This document shows, piece after piece, positions 1-8,704 of a stretch of 64,000 bases of DNA. Numbering within the stretch: the first letter of the stretch is position 1; every line of letters begins with the position of its first letter. Below the pieces are notes generated by a model. It had not been told where the DNA came from. It saw nothing but the letters and a program-made list of their open reading frames with translations, and ran no database searches. The position numbers and the translations under genes are program-made. This stretch comes from Bacillota bacterium (GTDB lineage: Bacteria; Bacillota; Clostridia; Tissierellales; Sedimentibacteraceae), in NCBI GenBank assembly GCA_023386345.1, contig JAEWJT010000020.1, positions 186,001 through 250,000 on the forward strand. The letters run 5' to 3'.

Positions 1-1
1 A

Positions 2-358
2 ATTCCTAAAATGGCGGAGATGATTATAGCAAAGGAACCTTGTAAGCAATTTTGTATAAATGATGAATGGATTACTAAATTGATGATTGAAGGTGTGTGC
101 GTAAGCATGTGCAGTACTCCAATGGTAGGGGGAGGATATGCAGAAATTGATATTGAAACAAATCCTGATTTCCGAGGAAAAGGATATGGAACATTGACTG
201 CATTAGCACTTATAGAAAAACTTTTAGAACAATCGTTAACCCCTTGTTGGGCTACATGGCCAGAAAAGGTAGCCTCTCAAGCAATTGCTAAAAAAGTTGG
301 ATTTTTGCCTCAGCCTGATGTTAAAGCGTGGGTGTGGGATGGGCATAGCTGTATTTAA
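2..358 (+). CDS. GNAT family N-acetyltransferase, C-terminal part (5' end outside window)
   Basis: The reading frame is open to the left edge, so this is probably the C-terminal part of a longer gene rather than a 115-residue protein starting at the ATG at 11. The segment NPDFRGKGYGTLTALALIEKLL is the acetyl-CoA-binding motif A of GNAT enzymes (R/Q-x-x-G-x-G/A), followed by a helix and the SQAIAKKVGF stretch typical of motif B. The substrate cannot be told. It begins a run of small accessory genes, two more of which are GNATs. It could instead be a short degenerate copy; the upstream sequence would decide. Confidence 0.7.
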   Translation: MPKMAEMIIAKEPCKQFCINDEWITKLMIEGVCVSMCSTPMVGGGYAEIDIETNPDFRGKGYGTLTALALIEKLLEQSLTPCWATWPEKVASQAIAKKVGFLPQPDVKAWVWDGHSCI

Positions 359-413
359 GGTAATATTTTACTATACAATAGATTTAAATATTTAAATCGG
401 AGGAAAAAGTAAG

Positions 414-1070
414 ATGAGTATAAAATTAGAAAAAATGAGTGAATTTTTTACTGATAGAGTAAATTCTTATGATGAACATATGATGAATAATGTTGAAGGC
501 TGCAAAGAAGCATATATTAAAATGTCAGAACTTTTACCTGAAAATACTAAAAAAATTCTTGATTTAGGCTGTGGGACTGGTCTTGAACTTGAAGAAATAT
601 TTAAAAAGTATCCTGATGTTCAAGTGACAGGAATAGATTTAACAAAATCAATGCTGGATAAATTAAAAGAAAAGTATTATGATAAGGATATAACTTTAAT
701 AAATACAAGCTATCTCGATTATGATTTAGGTTTTGAAAAATTTGATGTAGCCATATCTTTTCAAACAATACATCATTTTTCACATGAAGATAAGTTAAAG
801 CTATATAAAAATATCTGTGATTCACTAAAGCCTGACAGTATGTATATAGAATGTGATTATATGTTAACAGACCAAGAAGACGAAGATTTTTATTTCAGTG
901 AAATGCAAAGATTTAGAAAAGAACAAAACCTAGATGACAACGAATTTTATCATTATGATACTCCCTGTACTATTGACAATCAAATAAAGCTATTTAAAAA
1001 AGCTGGTTTTAAAACTGCTGAAAAAGTTTGGAGAGTAGAGAATACAACAATTATTATATCAAAAAAATAG
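414..1070 (+). CDS. class I SAM-dependent methyltransferase
   Basis: A 218-residue protein with a canonical Rossmann methyltransferase motif I, ILDLGCGTGLELEE, near residue 48. An acidic motif (VTGIDLTKSML) follows, then a motif IV-like stretch (FDVAISFQTIHHF). It probably transfers a methyl group from S-adenosylmethionine to a small molecule, but nothing shows which. The start is preceded by a strong GGAGG site eight bases upstream. The next gene begins 17 bases after the stop, so the two may be cotranscribed. Family assignment is secure; specific function is unknown. Confidence 0.85.
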   Translation: MSIKLEKMSEFFTDRVNSYDEHMMNNVEGCKEAYIKMSELLPENTKKILDLGCGTGLELEEIFKKYPDVQVTGIDLTKSMLDKLKEKYYDKDITLINTSYLDYDLGFEKFDVAISFQTIHHFSHEDKLKLYKNICDSLKPDSMYIECDYMLTDQEDEDFYFSEMQRFRKEQNLDDNEFYHYDTPCTIDNQIKLFKKAGFKTAEKVWRVENTTIIISKK

Positions 1071-1087
1071 AGAAGAAAGGATAAATT

Positions 1088-1666
1088 ATGTTTAAAGATA
1101 TATATGTCGATACAGAACACTTAATAATTAAGCCCTATAGTATGGATGATATTGATGATTTATATAAGGTTTATAATGATGAAAAAGTTATGTCTTATAT
1201 ACCAGAGGGCGTTATGTCATATGAGTGGGTTAAGGATTTAATAAATTGGATGATTGATTATTGTTATGAAAAAAACACTCCAGATAATATAATAAAGTTT
1301 GGCACCTCAATATACCATAAAAAAAGTAACAAGGTTATTGGCTGGTGTGGTCTGGGTTCGCTTGACTGTAAACCAGAGGATATCGAAATATTTTACGGAC
1401 TATCAAGCGACTTTTGGGGACAGGGCTTAGCTACTGAAGCCGCTGGTGCAATGCTTAAATATGGATTTGAAACAATAGGATTAAATAGAATAGTTGCTTT
1501 AGTAAATCGCCAAAATATTGCATCTGTTAAGGTAATTGAAAAACTGGGTATGAAATATAAAATGATAATGAATATTGCTAATTCGGACTATAATGGATAT
1601 AATGGTAACATATATTATGAAATTACTAAGCGCGAATATGAAAATAATAAAAGTAGAGGTTATTGA
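1088..1666 (+). CDS. GNAT family N-acetyltransferase (RimJ/RimL type)
   Basis: A 192-residue acetyltransferase of the Acetyltransf_3 (RimJ/RimL-like) group. It opens with the usual strand (TEHLIIKPYSMDDIDDLYKVY). The acetyl-CoA pyrophosphate loop is FWGQGLATEAAGAMLKYGF, followed by the NRIVALVNRQNIASVKVIEKLGM stretch characteristic of this subgroup, in which the NxxS segment contacts CoA. The substrate is unknown and could be a protein N-terminus, an antibiotic or a small amine. A GAAAGGA ribosome site precedes the ATG. The stop codon directly abuts the next ATG, implying translational coupling with another GNAT. Confidence 0.85.
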   Translation: MFKDIYVDTEHLIIKPYSMDDIDDLYKVYNDEKVMSYIPEGVMSYEWVKDLINWMIDYCYEKNTPDNIIKFGTSIYHKKSNKVIGWCGLGSLDCKPEDIEIFYGLSSDFWGQGLATEAAGAMLKYGFETIGLNRIVALVNRQNIASVKVIEKLGMKYKMIMNIANSDYNGYNGNIYYEITKREYENNKSRGY

Positions 1667-2206
1667 ATGAATAATATAATTTATAGAGAACTTAAAATTG
1701 AAGAACTAAGCACAAATTTGTTTAGTAAATTTAATCGATATCAAGATGTAAAGAAATGCTGGCGAAAAATTGATGGTGAGTGGATTTTAAAGGATATAGC
1801 TTTTGTTGAGAGCTGGGATGAAAAAGAATATGAATTTTTAATTGAGTGCTTGATTAATACAATAAATACAGGCGGAAGTGTTTATGCAGCATTTAAGGAT
1901 AATTATTTAATTGGATTTGCTTCACTTGAAAATGAGAAATTTGGCACTGAAAATCAGTATTTACAGCTTAGTAGTATACATAATTCATATGAAGTCAGAG
2001 GATTTGGAATAGGTAAAAAACTTTTTAATATAATGATTGAGGAAGCAAAGAAAAGGGGAGCCAAAAAACTATATATTTCAGCACATTCGTCTGAGGAGAC
2101 ACGAGCCTTTTATGGAAAATTAGGCTGCGTGGAAGCTGAAGAATATAACGAAAAATTAGTGGAATTAGAGCCTTGCGACTGTCAATTGGAGTATAAAATA
2201 GTATAA
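1667..2206 (+). CDS. GNAT family N-acetyltransferase
   Basis: A 179-residue acetyltransferase. The motif A core is HNSYEVRGFGIGKKLFNIMIEEAKKRGAKKL (R-G-x-G-x-G-K), followed by YISAHSSEETRAFYGKLGC, the typical C-terminal half with the conserved aromatic that contacts CoA. The ATG starts on the base after the TGA of the preceding GNAT, and its AGAGG site lies inside that upstream gene, so the pair is very likely translated as a coupled unit. The substrate is unknown; the sequence resembles small-molecule acetyltransferases often found in clostridial accessory clusters. Confidence 0.85.
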   Translation: MNNIIYRELKIEELSTNLFSKFNRYQDVKKCWRKIDGEWILKDIAFVESWDEKEYEFLIECLINTINTGGSVYAAFKDNYLIGFASLENEKFGTENQYLQLSSIHNSYEVRGFGIGKKLFNIMIEEAKKRGAKKLYISAHSSEETRAFYGKLGCVEAEEYNEKLVELEPCDCQLEYKIV

Positions 2207-2262
2207 TTATTTTGTATATAAACTCAAGTTAATGTAAAAAAATTTAAAATAAGGAAAGATGA

Positions 2263-2814
2263 ATGAAAACACTTATATTTAATGGCTCACCACGTAAAAA
2301 CGGTGATACAAATACTTTAATTGATGAAGTCCTAAAAAATTTAAAAGGTGAATATAAAATTATTGATGCTTATAATTGCAAGATAATGCCATGTACTGAC
2401 TGTAGATACTGTTGGGAAAACAAGGGTTGCTTCTATAAAGATGAAATGCAAGAAGTCTATGATTATATACAAGAATGTGATAATATATTAATAGCCTCGC
2501 CTTTATATTTTTCAGAACTAACAGGTCAATTGTTGGCTGTATTAAGCAGATTGCAGACATATTTTTGTGCTAAATTTTTTAGAAAAGAAATTCCGATAAA
2601 CAAGGGGAAAAAGGGCGGAGTTATTATTGTAGGGGGCGGTGATGGAAAAGTAGAGAAAGCTTATAAAACTGCTATAGTTTTACTTCACCATATGAATGCC
2701 TATGATATTTTTCCTGTTGTATACAGTCATAATACTAATAATATTCCAAGTAAAAATGACCTTGAAGCTATTAGCAAGTCAAAGGAATTAGCATACTTTT
2801 TTAATAATAATTAA
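2263..2814 (+). CDS. flavodoxin/NADPH-dependent FMN reductase family protein (possible iron-sulfur flavoprotein)
   Basis: A 183-residue flavoprotein. FNGSPRKNGDTNTLIDEVL at the N-terminus is the FMN phosphate-binding loop of the NADPH-dependent FMN reductase family. A cysteine-rich segment follows (residues ~38-53, NCKIMPCTDCRYCWENKGC), as in iron-sulfur flavoproteins and related NAD(P)H-flavin oxidoreductases. ASPLYFSELTGQLLAVLSR forms the second FMN contact. It likely reduces flavin or quinone-like electron acceptors in the cytoplasm. AAGGAAAG precedes the ATG. The gene faces the catalase gene across a shared bidirectional terminator. Confidence 0.85.
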   Translation: MKTLIFNGSPRKNGDTNTLIDEVLKNLKGEYKIIDAYNCKIMPCTDCRYCWENKGCFYKDEMQEVYDYIQECDNILIASPLYFSELTGQLLAVLSRLQTYFCAKFFRKEIPINKGKKGGVIIVGGGDGKVEKAYKTAIVLLHHMNAYDIFPVVYSHNTNNIPSKNDLEAISKSKELAYFFNNN

Positions 2815-2853
2815 TAAATAAAGTAAATAGAAATTATTACGAAAACATTCAAT

Positions 2854-2896
2854 AAAAAAGCGTTGTAAGGAAAATTTCCCTACAACGCTTTTTTTA
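2854..2896. terminator. bidirectional rho-independent terminator
   Basis: An inverted repeat with arms around AGCGTTGTA and TACAACGCT, a short A/T loop, and T-tracts on both sides when read from either strand. It lies between the convergent flavodoxin-type gene and the catalase gene and can serve both. Confidence 0.85.
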
Positions 2897-2929
2897 CATT
2901 CAACAACATTTTAATTGTTATTATACATC

Positions 2930-4444
2930 TTACATCACACTTGAAAGTGTTGCTTGTATAAGACCATTATTGTCAAGCTTAGATAGTTCCTTAACTTTAT
3001 CAATGCAAAGTCCGACAGCCTTTGTGAAGCGCTCTCCGTATTCTTGGTCAGCAAGATAACAGTGTACAGCGTGTCTGTATTTGATATTTTCAGTAACAGA
3101 AGCCATATCTCCGGCAGTATTTTTTATAAGGATTTCTTTTTTATCCTCAGAAAGTATACGCCATAGATTACTACCTGCACGGAAGCAGTCATCGCTTGGA
3201 TCGTCTTTTGGATCATAGCGATACATAGCACCGGATAAATCCATAGGAGGTTCCATAACCTCTGGCTGAGCAGTCCATGCGCCATAGCTGTTTGGAGAAT
3301 AAGCAGGAGCACCGCCATAATTTCCATCTACACGCATTGCACCGTCACGGTGATATTCATTGACTTCTACTTTAGCACGGTTTACAGGTATATGATTATG
3401 ATTTACACCAAGTCTATAACGTTGAGCATCACCATAAGCAAACAATCTGCCTTGCAGGAATCTGTCAGGACTAAATCCAATACCGGGAACAACGTGTGCA
3501 GGAGTGAAAGCAGATTGCTCTACCTCTGCAAAATAGTTTTCGGGATTACGGTTTAATTCAAGAACACCAACTTCAATAAGCGGATATTCAGCATGACGCC
3601 AAATTTTTGTTATGTCAAAAGGATTTTCATAATGATTTTTTGCTTGTTCTTCAGTCATGATTTGTACGTACATAGTCCACTTAGGGAAGTCACCGCGTTC
3701 AATAGCCTCAAACAAATCCTTGCCATGATGCTCACGATCGATACCGTTAATTTGTGCAGCCTCTTCATTTGACAGGTTTTTAATTCCTTGCTGTGTTTTA
3801 AAGTGGAATTTACACCACACACGCTCATTTTTTTCATTGTAGAATGAGAATGTATGCTCGCCAAAAAAGTGCATATTGCGGAAAGAAGCAGGTATACCTC
3901 TATCACTCATTACTATAGTAATTTGATGGAAGCACTCAGGTAGGAGTGTCCAGAAATCCCAGTTATTTTGAGCAGAACGTCGTCCAGTGCGAGGGTCACG
4001 CTTTACAGCACGATTTAAGTCGCTAAAATTATGTACATCACGGATAAAGAATGTTGGAGTGTTGTTTCCAACTAAATCCCAATTACCTTCTTCGGTATAG
4101 AATTTAACAGCGACTCCTCTGATATCTCTCTCGCAGTCAGCAGCACCACGCTCTCCGGCAACAGTGGAAAAACGTAAAAAAAGCTCTGTTTCTGTATTAG
4201 GCTGAAGAACTTTTGCCTTAGTATACTTAGAGATATCATTTGTAACAGTTAATTTTCCGTAAGCACCCCATCCTTTAGCGTGCATACGACGCTCAGGAAT
4301 TACTTCCCTGTTAAAGTGCGCCATTTTTTCCATAAGCCACACATCTTGCATTACAACAGGGCCTCTAGGACCGGCGGTAATGGAATTCTCATTGTCGGCA
4401 ACAGGAGCACCAACCTCATTGGTTAATTTCTTGTATTCATTCAT
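2930..4444 (-). CDS. katA: heme catalase (monofunctional, small subunit type)
   Basis: A 504-residue catalase that disproportionates hydrogen peroxide to water and oxygen. The length is that of small-subunit (clade 3) monofunctional catalases. The catalytic His (H55 in [12 protein letters not shown]), the catalytic Asn (N128 in [11 protein letters not shown]) and the proximal heme-ligand Tyr (Y337 in [14 protein letters not shown]) are all present. The start ATG has an AAAGGAG site. It is probably an oxidative-stress defence gene in an otherwise anaerobic organism. The upstream region contains an inverted repeat but I could not identify a clear PerR box. Confidence 0.97.
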   Translation of the reverse strand: MNEYKKLTNEVGAPVADNENSITAGPRGPVVMQDVWLMEKMAHFNREVIPERRMHAKGWGAYGKLTVTNDISKYTKAKVLQPNTETELFLRFSTVAGERGAADCERDIRGVAVKFYTEEGNWDLVGNNTPTFFIRDVHNFSDLNRAVKRDPRTGRRSAQNNWDFWTLLPECFHQITIVMSDRGIPASFRNMHFFGEHTFSFYNEKNERVWCKFHFKTQQGIKNLSNEEAAQINGIDREHHGKDLFEAIERGDFPKWTMYVQIMTEEQAKNHYENPFDITKIWRHAEYPLIEVGVLELNRNPENYFAEVEQSAFTPAHVVPGIGFSPDRFLQGRLFAYGDAQRYRLGVNHNHIPVNRAKVEVNEYHRDGAMRVDGNYGGAPAYSPNSYGAWTAQPEVMEPPMDLSGAMYRYDPKDDPSDDCFRAGSNLWRILSEDKKEILIKNTAGDMASVTENIKYRHAVHCYLADQEYGERFTKAVGLCIDKVKELSKLDNNGLIQATLSSVM

Positions 4445-4478
4445 AATAAAACTCCTTTCTTAGTTTTGATTTATTTGA

Positions 4479-4497
4479 GATATCTTGTTGAGATATT
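4479..4497. promoter_or_regulatory. short inverted repeat upstream of the catalase gene
   Basis: Two near-symmetrical arms (GATATCT and AGATATT) separated by five bases lie about 35 bp upstream of the catalase start. The position suits an operator, but the sequence is not a good PerR or Fur box, so the regulator is unknown. Confidence 0.35.
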
Positions 4498-4570
4498 ACT
4501 CTATAAAGTGATGTTTACTGTGTTGCGAATTTGTGCTAGATTTTTTAACTTGCGTATTCAACTTATATAC

Positions 4571-5221
4571 CTATAAAGAGAGACACATTATTAAAATCCA
4601 TACATAAGCGCAGGTTTTAGGAAGCATTAACATTCCAATCTTTGGATTTTGATTTGACCAAAGTACAACGGGCAAATAAAAGGCGAAGCTAAGAATAATA
4701 GCTAAATATGACCAGTAAAGCCCTAAAATTTCATTTCTATATATAAAGAAAAATATTGCAATAACAAATCCTAAAATAAAGAACGGAATATTGCGCCATA
4801 TACTCCAGTCAAGAGGAGCGTATCGTTCCTTCCATTTGTTTTGAGGGAACAGACATAGTATAATTCTTATGGCTGCCAGAGAATAAATAATATAAGTCCA
4901 AGTATTTGTAACACTTAAAGGAAGATAAAATTTACCAATTTGCCATAAAAGCAAATAAAATATAGTCATGGTTATTGAGGTTATTTGCTTTCCTCGTCCT
5001 AGTGATGCCCTGAAAAACTCCTCATTTCCTTTAAGTATGACGCATATTCGAGGTACCAAATGAAATGCGTCACCGCATGATAAAACTAAAGACATAATAC
5101 CTGCTATCATTCTAGGCTCGTTTGAACTTGATGTAAGAAGCAATACTAATCCTAGAACGAATGCTATACAAAGATATAGCACATCAAATACAGCTTCAAA
5201 AATTCCAAATACTCGTTTCAT
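4571..5221 (-). CDS. polytopic membrane protein of unknown function
   Basis: A 216-residue, strongly hydrophobic protein. About six to seven membrane spans can be read, for example FDVLYLCIAFVLGLVLLL near the N-terminus, MTIFYLLLWQIGKFY, YSLAAIRIILCLF, FFILGFVIAIFFFIY and SYLAIILSFAFYLPVVLW. No catalytic motif or transporter signature was recognised. AAAGG precedes the ATG by eight bases. It follows yaaA on the same strand after 230 bases and precedes the catalase, so it may be transcribed alone. Function unknown. Confidence 0.75.
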   Translation of the reverse strand: MKRVFGIFEAVFDVLYLCIAFVLGLVLLLTSSSNEPRMIAGIMSLVLSCGDAFHLVPRICVILKGNEEFFRASLGRGKQITSITMTIFYLLLWQIGKFYLPLSVTNTWTYIIYSLAAIRIILCLFPQNKWKERYAPLDWSIWRNIPFFILGFVIAIFFFIYRNEILGLYWSYLAIILSFAFYLPVVLWSNQNPKIGMLMLPKTCAYVWILIMCLSL

Positions 5222-5451
5222 TTTATATTACCTTTCTTATATTTCAAATTTAGATATAAATTATGTTAATAGTTTTTTTATGACTTAGTAATTCCTTAGC
5301 TATGCAATATCAACAATCAAAGATTTAAAATATGTAAATTAGAATTATTTTAATCTAATACTTAATAGTATATATAACTAAATAGGAATTATTATCATTA
5401 TTATACTTGTTAATAAAAGATTTGTCAACAAATATAATAAAAAAATTATCT

Positions 5452-6198
5452 TTACTTTTTCATTAAGAATACATATCTGTTATATGTTGAATGTTCTTGG
5501 CTAAACAAAAATCCAAGTCTGTCAAAATTTTTTATATCGTCAATTTTTTCAATCTGATTTTCTGCCATGTATCGAACCATTTCGCCCCTTGCCATTTTAA
5601 CATAAACTCCCTTTTCTTTTATATTTCCGTTTGAAATTTCTCCAAAAATGGCTGATATAAATTTAATATTAGGGTTTAAATATTTACTTATTGCTTTACT
5701 GTATTCTTCTGAGGCAAGGTTTAAAATTTGATTTTCATTATCTGTAAGTTCTGTAAATAGTGTGTCTTTCCAATAATCATAAAGATTTTTGCAAAAGTCA
5801 GTTTTTAGCTTAGCCTGCATTTCAAGTCTGTAAGGAACTACACCATCTAGGGGTTTCAATATCCCGTAAAATCCTGAAAGTATACGTAAATTTTTTTGAA
5901 TGTATTCAAAGTATTTGTCCTCAAAAACCTGTGGAGCCATGTACTTATATTGTATGCCATCATATGTTAGAATAGCTGAACTTAAATTTTCTCTAAGATT
6001 AATATTTTGATATCTTTCATAATTAAGCCTTGCTATTTTGTCGTTGCAATTTAAAATTCTTTTCAGCTCATCAAATGAAAGCTGTTTCATATAATCTGCA
6101 AGCCTTTCAGCCTTATCTATAAATTTTGGCAAATTTGCAAAAGGAGGATACTCCGTGTCTATATTCATTTTTTTAGCAGGTGAAATAATAATTCTCAT
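5452..6198 (-). CDS. yaaA: YaaA family peroxide stress protein
   Basis: A 248-residue YaaA (UPF0246/DUF328) protein. The hallmark N-terminus MRIIISPAKKMN is present, together with ILTYDGIQYKYM, a core ILSGFYGILKPLDGVVPYRLEM and the C-terminal FDRLGFLFSQEHST stretch. In E. coli, YaaA limits intracellular unincorporated iron and DNA damage under hydrogen peroxide stress. The same role here is an inference, although location near a catalase gene is consistent. AAAGG precedes the ATG at the right distance. Confidence 0.93.
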   Translation of the reverse strand: MRIIISPAKKMNIDTEYPPFANLPKFIDKAERLADYMKQLSFDELKRILNCNDKIARLNYERYQNINLRENLSSAILTYDGIQYKYMAPQVFEDKYFEYIQKNLRILSGFYGILKPLDGVVPYRLEMQAKLKTDFCKNLYDYWKDTLFTELTDNENQILNLASEEYSKAISKYLNPNIKFISAIFGEISNGNIKEKGVYVKMARGEMVRYMAENQIEKIDDIKNFDRLGFLFSQEHSTYNRYVFLMKK

Positions 6199-6377
6199 GT
6201 TTTACCTTTCTGTCGTAATTTGTTTTATTATAATAATAGCAGAGAAAATTTGTATTTTCAATATTATTTATCATACTTCAGAAATCAAATTTTTTTAATT
6301 ATTAATAATACAAATAACTTGTATTTCTCAAATGAATTGCAAACTCGTAGCTTCAAATGTATACAAAAAAATAATAT

Positions 6378-6407
6378 TTGCATAATTAGCCATTTCTATG
6401 GTATAAT
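6378..6407 (+). promoter_or_regulatory. likely sigma-A promoter for prfA
   Basis: TTGCAT and a perfect TATAAT separated by 18 bp, about 120 bp before the prfA start. The rest of the 330-bp gap between yaaA and prfA is AT-rich; the 65-codon frame at 6220-6417 lacks a ribosome site and overlaps this promoter, so I do not call it a gene. Confidence 0.6.
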
Positions 6408-6528
6408 ACTTTGTTAATAATAATATCTATTATAAAATTTCTAAAAAATCTTGAATTTGCACGTTTTTTTAAAGATTTTAGGAAGATTTTAATTAGATAT
6501 TAGGATATGTAAAGTACGAGGTGAGATA

Positions 6529-7602
6529 ATGTTAGATAAATTAGAATTTCTTGAAGAAAAATATATAGATTTAAGTGAAAAAATTTCAGACCCTGAGGTT
6601 ATTGCAAATAGCTCGGAGTGGCAAAAGCTCGTTAAGGAGCATGCTCAGCTTGAGCCTATTGTTTTGAAGTATAAAGAATATAAGGAAGCCAAAACTCAGC
6701 TTGAGGAGTCTAAAGCAATGATTTATGATAAATCATTAGATGAGGATTTTAGAGAAATGGCTAAGGAAGAAGTTAAGGAATTGACTGCTAAGATTGATGA
6801 AGCTGAAGCAGAATTAAAGGTTCTTTTATTACCTAAAGACCCTAATGATGAGAGAGATGTTATAGTAGAAATCAGAGCAGGTGTTGGCGGAGATGAGGCA
6901 GGGCTTTTTGCAGGAAACTTGTTTAGAATGTACACAAGATATGCTGAAAGACAAAGATGGAAAACTGAGATAATTTCAATGAATGAGCAAAGCATGGGAG
7001 TTATTAAAGAAGTTATATTTGCTATAAAAGGATATGGAGCATACTCAAAGCTAAAGTATGAGAGCGGAGTTCATAGAGTTCAAAGAGTTCCGGATACTGA
7101 GTCAAGTGGTAGAATTCACACATCATCATCTACAGTTGCAGTGCTTCCAGAGGTTGATGATGTTGAAGTTGAAATAAATCCAAATGACATAAAGATTGAT
7201 GTATTCAGAGCATCAGGTAACGGAGGACAATGTGTAAATACTACGGATTCAGCAGTTAGACTTACACATATCCCAAGTGGTATAGTTATATCTTGCCAAG
7301 ATGAGAAGTCACAGCTTAAAAATAAAGATAAGGCAATGAAAGTATTAAAGGCAAGGTTGTATGACAAATATCAGCAAGAGCAACATGATGAAATAGCATC
7401 AGCAAGAAAAAGCCAAGTAGGCTCTGGAGACAGAAGCGAAAGAATAAGAACATACAATTTCCCACAAGGTAGAGTTACAGACCATAGAATTGGCTTAACT
7501 TTGTATAAGCTTGATGGATTTATAGATGGAGACTTGACAGAAATGATAGATGGTTTAATTACATCTGATCAGGCAGAAAAGCTTAAAAATTTGGATAATT
7601 AA
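6529..7602 (+). CDS. prfA: peptide chain release factor 1
   Basis: A 357-residue class I release factor that recognises UAA and UAG and triggers peptidyl-tRNA hydrolysis on the ribosome. The catalytic GGQ tripeptide is at residues 232-234 in [19 protein letters not shown]. The length and the [29 protein letters not shown] segment match RF1. The N-terminal helical domain and the acidic [14 protein letters not shown] segment are intact. A small S4-domain gene follows 66 bases later on the same strand. The start is supported by an AGGTGAG ribosome site. Confidence 0.97.
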   Translation: MLDKLEFLEEKYIDLSEKISDPEVIANSSEWQKLVKEHAQLEPIVLKYKEYKEAKTQLEESKAMIYDKSLDEDFREMAKEEVKELTAKIDEAEAELKVLLLPKDPNDERDVIVEIRAGVGGDEAGLFAGNLFRMYTRYAERQRWKTEIISMNEQSMGVIKEVIFAIKGYGAYSKLKYESGVHRVQRVPDTESSGRIHTSSSTVAVLPEVDDVEVEINPNDIKIDVFRASGNGGQCVNTTDSAVRLTHIPSGIVISCQDEKSQLKNKDKAMKVLKARLYDKYQQEQHDEIASARKSQVGSGDRSERIRTYNFPQGRVTDHRIGLTLYKLDGFIDGDLTEMIDGLITSDQAEKLKNLDN

Positions 7603-7668
7603 ATTTTATCATTATTTAAAAATTAATTATCTTTTATGACATCACTTATTGATGTAATGGAGGAAATT

Positions 7669-7908
7669 ATGAGAATAGATAAATTTCTTAAAAATGCAAG
7701 AGTTATAAAAAGAAGAACTATTGCCAAGGAGGCTTGTGAACAAGGTCGTGTGTTTGTAAATGGCAAGCCTGCGAAACCGGGGACAGAACTTTCAATTGGA
7801 GATGAGGTTGAAATAGTTTTCGGCACAAATCCAATGAAAATAAGAGTTGAAAAACTTACTGAGCATGTAATGAAAGATGATGCAAAGGATATGTATACGT
7901 TGATATAA
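7669..7908 (+). CDS. rqcP: RqcP-like S4-domain RNA-binding protein
   Basis: A 79-residue protein consisting of one S4 RNA-binding domain (MRIDKFLKNARVIKRRTIAKEACEQGRVFVNGKPAKPG, then a beta segment LSIGDEVEIVFG). It is the size of the YabO/RqcP family, which in Bacillus works with RqcH to add C-terminal alanine tails to nascent chains on stalled 50S subunits. The start was placed at 7669 because GGAGG lies directly before it and the domain begins there; the upstream ATG at 7636 has no ribosome site. Position after prfA fits a translation-quality role. Heat-shock Hsp15-like function is the alternative. Confidence 0.82.
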   Translation: MRIDKFLKNARVIKRRTIAKEACEQGRVFVNGKPAKPGTELSIGDEVEIVFGTNPMKIRVEKLTEHVMKDDAKDMYTLI

Positions 7909-8262
7909 GTGAGTAGTTAGCTATATAGCTGATGCCTTGCAAAGATAATCAATTGATAATTACAGCTTATTACAAATAGTTGAGGGATGTTACAAAACAC
8001 CCATATAAGAAAATATTGAGCAAATATGCACTTTAACTTAGCTCTCAAAAGCAATTTAAAAGTGCATTTTTTATTTTTTGGCTTTTTATTATGAAAATTA
8101 TTATCCTAAATTAGTTTTACGACAGCCCATTTTAGTTTAGAAAATATTTTTAAAATAATCTTAATTATTTGCAATCAAAGCTAATACAAGCGGTGCTTTT
8201 ATTTAAAATTTAAGTAAAATAGCTAATATTTTAAAATTCATAAATAAATTTAAAAATGATAT
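7909..8262. other. gene-free stretch between rqcP and the BlaI operator
   Basis: AT-rich and without a convincing reading frame. It contains a candidate terminator (8024-8072) and, at about 8116-8128, a single copy of TTTTACGACAGCCC that resembles one end of the inverted-repeat element at 17704-17804. Confidence 0.5.
8024..8072 (+). terminator. candidate rho-independent terminator
   Basis: Arms ATGCACTTT and AAAGTGCAT flank a loop of about 24 bases and are followed by TTTTTATTTTTT. It probably ends the prfA-rqcP transcript; the long loop lowers confidence. Confidence 0.5.
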
Positions 8263-8319
8263 TGACATCGTCATAAGACTGTGGTAGTATGAAAACATCT
8301 AAACTACTACAGTCTTATG
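8263..8319 (+). promoter_or_regulatory. BlaI-type promoter/operator
   Basis: A TTGACA box at 8263-8268 and a TAGTAT box at 8285-8290 (16-bp spacer) make a promoter. Overlaying it is an interrupted inverted repeat with 16-base arms at 8272-8287 and 8304-8319 (15 of 16 positions complementary). The core of each arm contains TACTACA/TGTAGTA-like sequence, the half-site recognised by BlaI/MecI repressors. Placement over the promoter of the blaI-like gene implies autorepression. Confidence 0.75.
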
Positions 8320-8335
8320 AAAGGAGTAATGACTT

Positions 8336-8695
8336 ATGAATATTAAACTTTTTGATTCTGAATTAAAAGTTATGGATGTACTTTGGCGGGAGGGAGATAC
8401 CACAGCAAAATATATTTCTGACGTTCTTAATTCAGAAGTTGGCTGGAACATGAACACTACTTATACACTTATAAAAAGGTGTATAAAGAAAGGAGCTATT
8501 GAACGCTCTGAGCCTAATTTTATGTGTCATGCTCTTATACCGAAAGAACAGGTACAAGAGCAGGAGACAACGGAACTTATTAACAAGGTATTTGACGGTT
8601 CTGCTGATTTGCTTTTCGCTTCTCTTTTAAGCAGGAAAAACCTGTCGCTTGAAGAAATTGAAAAGTTAAAGCAAATTGTCGACAACCTAAAGTGA
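8336..8695 (+). CDS. blaI: BlaI/MecI/CopY family transcriptional repressor
   Basis: A 119-residue winged-helix repressor. LFDSELKVMDVLWREGDTTAKYISDVL and NMNTTYTLIKRCIKKGAIERSE are the recognition-helix region of the BlaI/MecI family, with a C-terminal dimerisation helix (SLEEIEKLKQIVDNLK). Such repressors are cleaved or inactivated after a BlaR1-type sensor protease detects a cell-wall signal. The gene lies behind an operator-like inverted repeat and nine bases before the M56 sensor gene. No beta-lactamase or other target gene lies next to it, so the regulated genes are unknown; the symbol reflects family, not proven target. Confidence 0.9.
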   Translation: MNIKLFDSELKVMDVLWREGDTTAKYISDVLNSEVGWNMNTTYTLIKRCIKKGAIERSEPNFMCHALIPKEQVQEQETTELINKVFDGSADLLFASLLSRKNLSLEEIEKLKQIVDNLK

Positions 8696-8704
8696 GGTGA
8701 ATCT

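Noticed and set aside
4479..4497. PerR box upstream of catalase
   Set aside because: The inverted repeat does not fit the TTATAAT-N-ATTATAA consensus well enough, so no regulator is named.
6220..6417. 65-codon open frame before prfA
   Set aside because: Low-complexity Asn/Tyr/Phe-rich translation, no ribosome site, and it overlaps the probable prfA promoter.
8116..8128. Second copy of the 17704-17804 element
   Set aside because: Only one end of about 13 bases is present with no partner arm, so it may be chance or a remnant.
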